Translations under genes and position numbers: made by a program
Shown: one piece after another, positions 19,901-21,666 of the stretch
Numbering within the stretch: the first letter of the stretch is position 1
Layout of the letters: every line of letters begins with the position of its first letter
From: Tritrichomonas foetus
Taxonomy: Eukaryota > Parabasalia > Tritrichomonadida > Tritrichomonadidae
Direction of reading: 5' to 3'
Length of the DNA stretch: 21,666 nucleotides
Assembly: GCA_001839685.1 (NCBI GenBank)
Contig: MLAK01001276.1
Location: forward strand, 1 to 21,666
The notes under the pieces: generated by a model
The model's input: only the letters and a program-made list of their open reading frames with translations
Databases searched by the model: none
Told to the model about the DNA's origin: nothing

Positions 19901-20296
19901 CAAAGTGCCGCTAGAAAGAATGGTTGGCCACTCGATCAAACAACACTAACAGTTGAAGTTACAAAGAAGATGGAGAATGAAATTGATGCACCACCACGCG
20001 ATGGCGCTTACATTCACGGTCTCTTCCTTGAAGGTGCTCGTTGGGATTCAAAGATGAACTCTTTGAATGAAGCCTTCTTGAAGGAACTTTATCCACAGCT
20101 TCCAGTTGTTTACGTTAAAGCTGTTTATATTGATAAACCACAAGGAAGGGCAGCAGTTTATTACGAATGCCCAGTTTACGTGACAAAGATGAGAGGTCCA
20201 ACATACGTTTCAGACTTCAACCTTAAGATTAACCCGAATATTGGAACACCAGGACACTGGGTTAAAAGAGGTGTTGCTATCTTACTTGAAGCATAA
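16922..20296 (+). CDS. Axonemal dynein heavy chain, C-terminal part (stalk end, AAA5, AAA6, C-terminal domain)
   Basis: The frame is open for 1,124 codons after a TAG at 16919-16921. The same frame extends upstream through 16784-16918 as the end of stalk helix CC2 (KITRATDLVAGLGEE). It contains no natural start; the first ATG is 17318, so this is the continuation of the 6847 gene, not a separate gene. It holds the AAA5 module (LIENVEETFDPIIDPLLGRN, then FNPKFRLFLQTKLANPH), AAA6 (EGAWVIIQNLHLMGKWLMAL, then YRVFFTGE) and the full C-terminal domain (GLFLEGARWD, PVYVTKMRGPTYVSDF). It ends GHWVKRGVAILLEA and stop. Together the two parts give ~4,400 residues, normal for an axonemal heavy chain. The stop TAA overlaps a TAAA. 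The TAG replaces an expected Trp (GxRxRW), and nearby residues are also unusual, but from ~17030 onward the sequence is well conserved. Confidence 0.9.
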   Translation, partial: KIQIAYFQEEQTSFDALFATSFVSCRCLFTRAFRERLVDEIWKPFLVERGIKIAKDPIDVVSHSALIAQWNNQGLPNDRVSIENAAITNSCQRWPLFIDPQFQGIKWIRNNQQENNLHVLRFGQDNFINTLVMAVENGESVLIENVEETFDPIIDPLLGRNIVKRGRRNLVQVGDREVEFNPKFRLFLQTKLANPHFKPEIQAQTTVINFTVTLDGLEEQLLGNVVKHEKPGLEEQKAELIKQMNEDKITMKGLEDSLLERLSAPGVNLIEDTELMDTLDRSKRMSAELTERVQKALETSEEISIHREAYRRVAGRAALLYFILVDLGKIDHMYQFSLASFVTVFTSAMDDAEPSTNPVFRENSLVDSITFKTFKWTMRAMFQRHQIIFTALLCFRILLADKQLQAVKMDEFLHLLRCPRSMAMPNPAPEWLSDSCWGAAVGLSALEAFKSLPQDITMRTKPWQKWCDLEMPENEKLPLDYKNKTDFQKLLVIRALRPDRMVNALTQFISNQIGEKFTEDVVFTLQQTYSEATSNMALFFILSPGVDPVKNLEALGEKLGYSEQKGNLYNISLGEGQEENALNSLTKASTEGAWVIIQNLHLMGKWLMALEKHIEKLRLGQLHENYRVFFTGEASTDIPAGILENSIKVTSEPARGTKANLMRALANFHDENMEQCQKDREFKALLFHLCVFHALMVERRKFGPQGFNRVYNFNPSDLQICSELLFDSLDSPQPIPWVPLRYLIGEIMYGGHISDDRDRRLCKTYLESFDKEDFEGAELVPGFPSPTGLSTMEEYKEYALREFPDESPYLFGLHPNAEIGSLTTQTEFIFSTLLNVQPRVAGGEEGDSSMEKGVKKTLDEILTNIPEAFNIQELYNRVEKHEPYVSICLQECERMNILMIEIKRSLTELDMGLAGELTISEAMDQLMMAIYVNAVPATWEKLAYSSLRPLINWWKDLLDRHKQLVDWSAELTLPNSVWLPGLFNPSSFLTAVAQSAARKNGWPLDQTTLTVEVTKKMENEIDAPPRDGAYIHGLFLEGARWDSKMNSLNEAFLKELYPQLPVVYVKAVYIDKPQGRAAVYYECPVYVTKMRGPTYVSDFNLKINPNIGTPGHWVKRGVAILLEA

Positions 20297-20297
20297 A
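20294..20297 (+). terminator. UAAA poly(A)-type signal overlapping the dynein stop codon
   Basis: The stop is TAA followed by A, giving UAAA. In Trichomonas, UAAA near or overlapping the stop acts as the polyadenylation signal. Being only 4 nt long in AT-rich DNA, it is consistent with that rule rather than proof. Confidence 0.3.
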
Positions 20298-20515
20298 ATG
20301 CGAAATATTATCCCCAATATAGGAAAACTGTATGTTTTTCTTTGTATGGAAAACTTATTTTTATTATATTAATATTTATACGATTCAAATCGATAACTAT
20401 TACACGAATATTTATTTATAATAAACATCACATTTAAATTTTTCATATTCGTATTATTCCATACAAGTGGCAGAACTGGGAGGAGCTCTAAAAAGATAGA
20501 ATATAGAATTTATAT

Positions 20516-20541
20516 ATAATATGTAAATCTTTACATATTAT
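20516..20541. repeat. 12-bp near-perfect palindrome (hairpin)
   Basis: ATAATATGTAAA (20516-20527) and TTTACATATTAT (20530-20541) are exact complements separated by 2 nt. It lies about 220 bp after the dynein stop. It could be a transcript-end hairpin or a binding site, though all-A/T palindromes are common in this DNA. Confidence 0.45.
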
Positions 20542-20905
20542 TTTTAATGAAATAAAAAAAAGTAATGGGGAAATTCCGATTTATAAAACTAATGAGGATT
20601 AAGGTATCGTCAATCAGAAAGCGGTGAGGGAAGGTGAGGTCAAATAATGATTTAATTAAGAGACATGTCATCATTTTCCCCTGTACTCATTTTTTGATTT
20701 TTCTGCCATCTCGAGCAATTTTGATTATTTCTTTTACTTACGCGAGTTGATGAATAGATGTCGTATATTACTTATTTTTCATTCGGCTTGAGAAATAATA
20801 GAAAGATATTTAAATTATATAGCATTCTGCAATTATCACAAGAATATTCAATGAAAAGAGTCGACCCATTTTCAAGATATTGGAATATCAGTCAGTTATA
20901 TTTTG

Positions 20906-20950
20906 GGTGAGTTCTCTAGACCTCTCTCCAGTTGATCTCAAGAACTCACC
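20906..20950. repeat. 10-bp inverted repeat with 25-nt loop
   Basis: GGTGAGTTCT (20906-20915) and AGAACTCACC (20941-20950) pair perfectly. With one bulged G (20905) the stem extends through TTTT/AAAA for four more pairs. The arms are mixed-base, unlike the spacer around them, so chance is less likely than for the A/T hairpins. No known RNA family was recognised. Confidence 0.5.
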
Positions 20951-21602
20951 AAAAGGGACAATTGGTAGCTCCAAGTAAAACTCCTTACCATATATTAAAT
21001 GATATCCTAAATTATATACTACAGTTGTGTCATTTTGGGAAAATAAGTCAAGTTAAAAAAAAAACAAAACTTTTTGATTTATTCACAAAAAGTTATGGAT
21101 TGTGAACGTAATTGGTCGAAATAGAAATAAAAAATTATAGAGTAACTGAAACGAAAAAAAATCTCGGAATTAAGCCTTTATATTTTCTATGTATATTTAT
21201 AACATGTATACGCGTAGAAATGTGCAACAGGAGTCGCTGATTCAATATGCTAGAGAAAGATAAAGAGAAATTACAAAAAATGGTAAAAAATAAAAATAAA
21301 GTTATCTGACTATAAATTTATTTTTTTGTTATTATATCGAGGATAATTACATCACAAATATTATTTGCAATTAATCTTTGTAATAAAAAATATATACTTA
21401 GAAAAAATGAAGATATTCGTGTTTTTTAAAATCAAAATTAAAAATTGTTTTTTTTCAAATCCTCTCTTACAGATTTTTTTAAACTTTTCCTATAGCCTTG
21501 GCCTCATGCACATTATTAATATTGTCAGTTTTCTACAAACAACTTTGTTTACATCAATATAGCTGCTTTTTTCCTGAAATAGTGAAGTTTTCCTCCTATA
21601 TG

Positions 21603-21657
21603 AAAGGTTTACAAAATGGTCCCCCAAAGATTTTGTGGGACCATCCCATAAACCTTT
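21603..21657. repeat. Nested inverted repeats with pseudoknot-like order at the right edge
   Basis: The outer arms AAAGGTTTA (21603-21611) and TAAACCTTT (21649-21657) pair over 9 bp. Inside are two further complementary pairs: ACAAAAT (21611-21617) with ATTTTGT (21630-21636), and ATGGTCCC (21616-21623) with GGGACCAT (21637-21644). Their order is A-B-A'-B', so they cannot form a simple nested hairpin together. They are either alternative hairpins or an H-type pseudoknot. The block is richer in G/C than the spacer around it and may be the end of a repeat or mobile element cut off by the window. Confidence 0.6.
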
Positions 21658-21666
21658 GTCCTACCA

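Larger units (their letters stand above)
20297..21666. other. AT-rich 3' spacer, no gene supported
   Basis: These 1,370 bp downstream of dynein have many stops in all frames. The longest readings (for example 21365-21562) are Phe/Ile/Lys-rich and have no recognisable character. No tRNA or rRNA structure was found. The visible content is three inverted-repeat structures (20516-20541, 20906-20950, 21603-21657). The window ends inside or just after the last one, so any neighbouring gene or element to the right is not visible. Confidence 0.6.

Noticed and set aside
17207..20296. A separate 1,029-codon gene starting at 17207
   Set aside because: The codon at 17207 is TTG, not ATG, and the same frame is open and dynein-like back to 16922 and beyond the TAG to 16784. 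It is the C-terminal part of the dynein gene.
20649..20780. 43-codon minus-strand reading ending near 20649 with a GTAAGT that could be a splice donor
   Set aside because: It is too short, has no partner exon or family resemblance, and GTAAGT is not the trichomonad donor consensus.
21365..21562. 65-codon plus-strand ORF near the right edge
   Set aside because: It is Phe/Ile/Lys-rich, typical of random AT-rich sequence, with no initiator motif or recognisable domain.

Overview
The window looks like nuclear DNA of an AT-rich, flagellated protist. A trichomonad (parabasalid, Tritrichomonas/Trichomonas-like) fits best, by inference. The reasons are a very long dynein heavy chain gene with no visible introns, heavy use of CTT for Leu and CCA for Pro, compact genes with very AT-rich spacers, a tubby-domain protein, an Asn/Lys-rich low-complexity protein, TCA(Y)(W) initiator-like motifs just before some ATGs, and UAAA-type signals at or just after stops. 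There is no sign of a bacterial, plasmid, phage or CRISPR origin.

Layout, left to right. 1-827: AT-rich spacer with a 14-bp hairpin, a cluster of GTCCAATT motifs and a possible broken 5' end of the next gene. 828-3884 (+): a low-complexity protein whose first ATG is at 1131. The frame is open back to 828, and the extension together with the first ~70 codons resembles a degenerate RhoGAP domain. 4113-4922 (-): a tubby C-terminal-domain protein, convergent with the first gene. 5232-5951 (-): a small leucine-rich-repeat protein with a coiled-coil tail. 5952-6846: spacer with a short hairpin and a decayed gene-like relic with a candidate intron (6360-6782). 6847-20296 (+): an axonemal-type dynein heavy chain, outer-arm beta-like by eye, about 4,400 residues. 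20297-21666: AT-rich 3' spacer with several hairpins, ending in an elaborate inverted-repeat structure cut by the window edge.

The dynein gene is complete from start codon to C-terminal domain, with four P-loops. Its reading frame is broken in one spot, the descending stalk helix. There a perfect 39-bp fold-back palindrome with a 15-nt loop sits between two diverged copies of the same coding segment, offset by 115 nt, which causes a frameshift. An in-frame TAG follows where a conserved Trp is expected, together with changes at other conserved residues. Five N bases in the AAA1 region all fall on third codon positions. Together these suggest collapsed near-identical gene copies or alleles and a local chimeric assembly. 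A genuine templated-insertion pseudogene is the alternative.

The genes do not form an obvious pathway. Dynein powers flagellar beating. The LRR protein has the shape of many axonemal or cytoskeletal LRR proteins, but its role is unknown. The tubby-like and RhoGAP-like proteins suggest membrane or small-GTPase signalling. I see no convincing new multi-gene system. The most informative signals are the fold-back lesion, the hidden RhoGAP-like half-domain upstream of the nominal start, and the relics.
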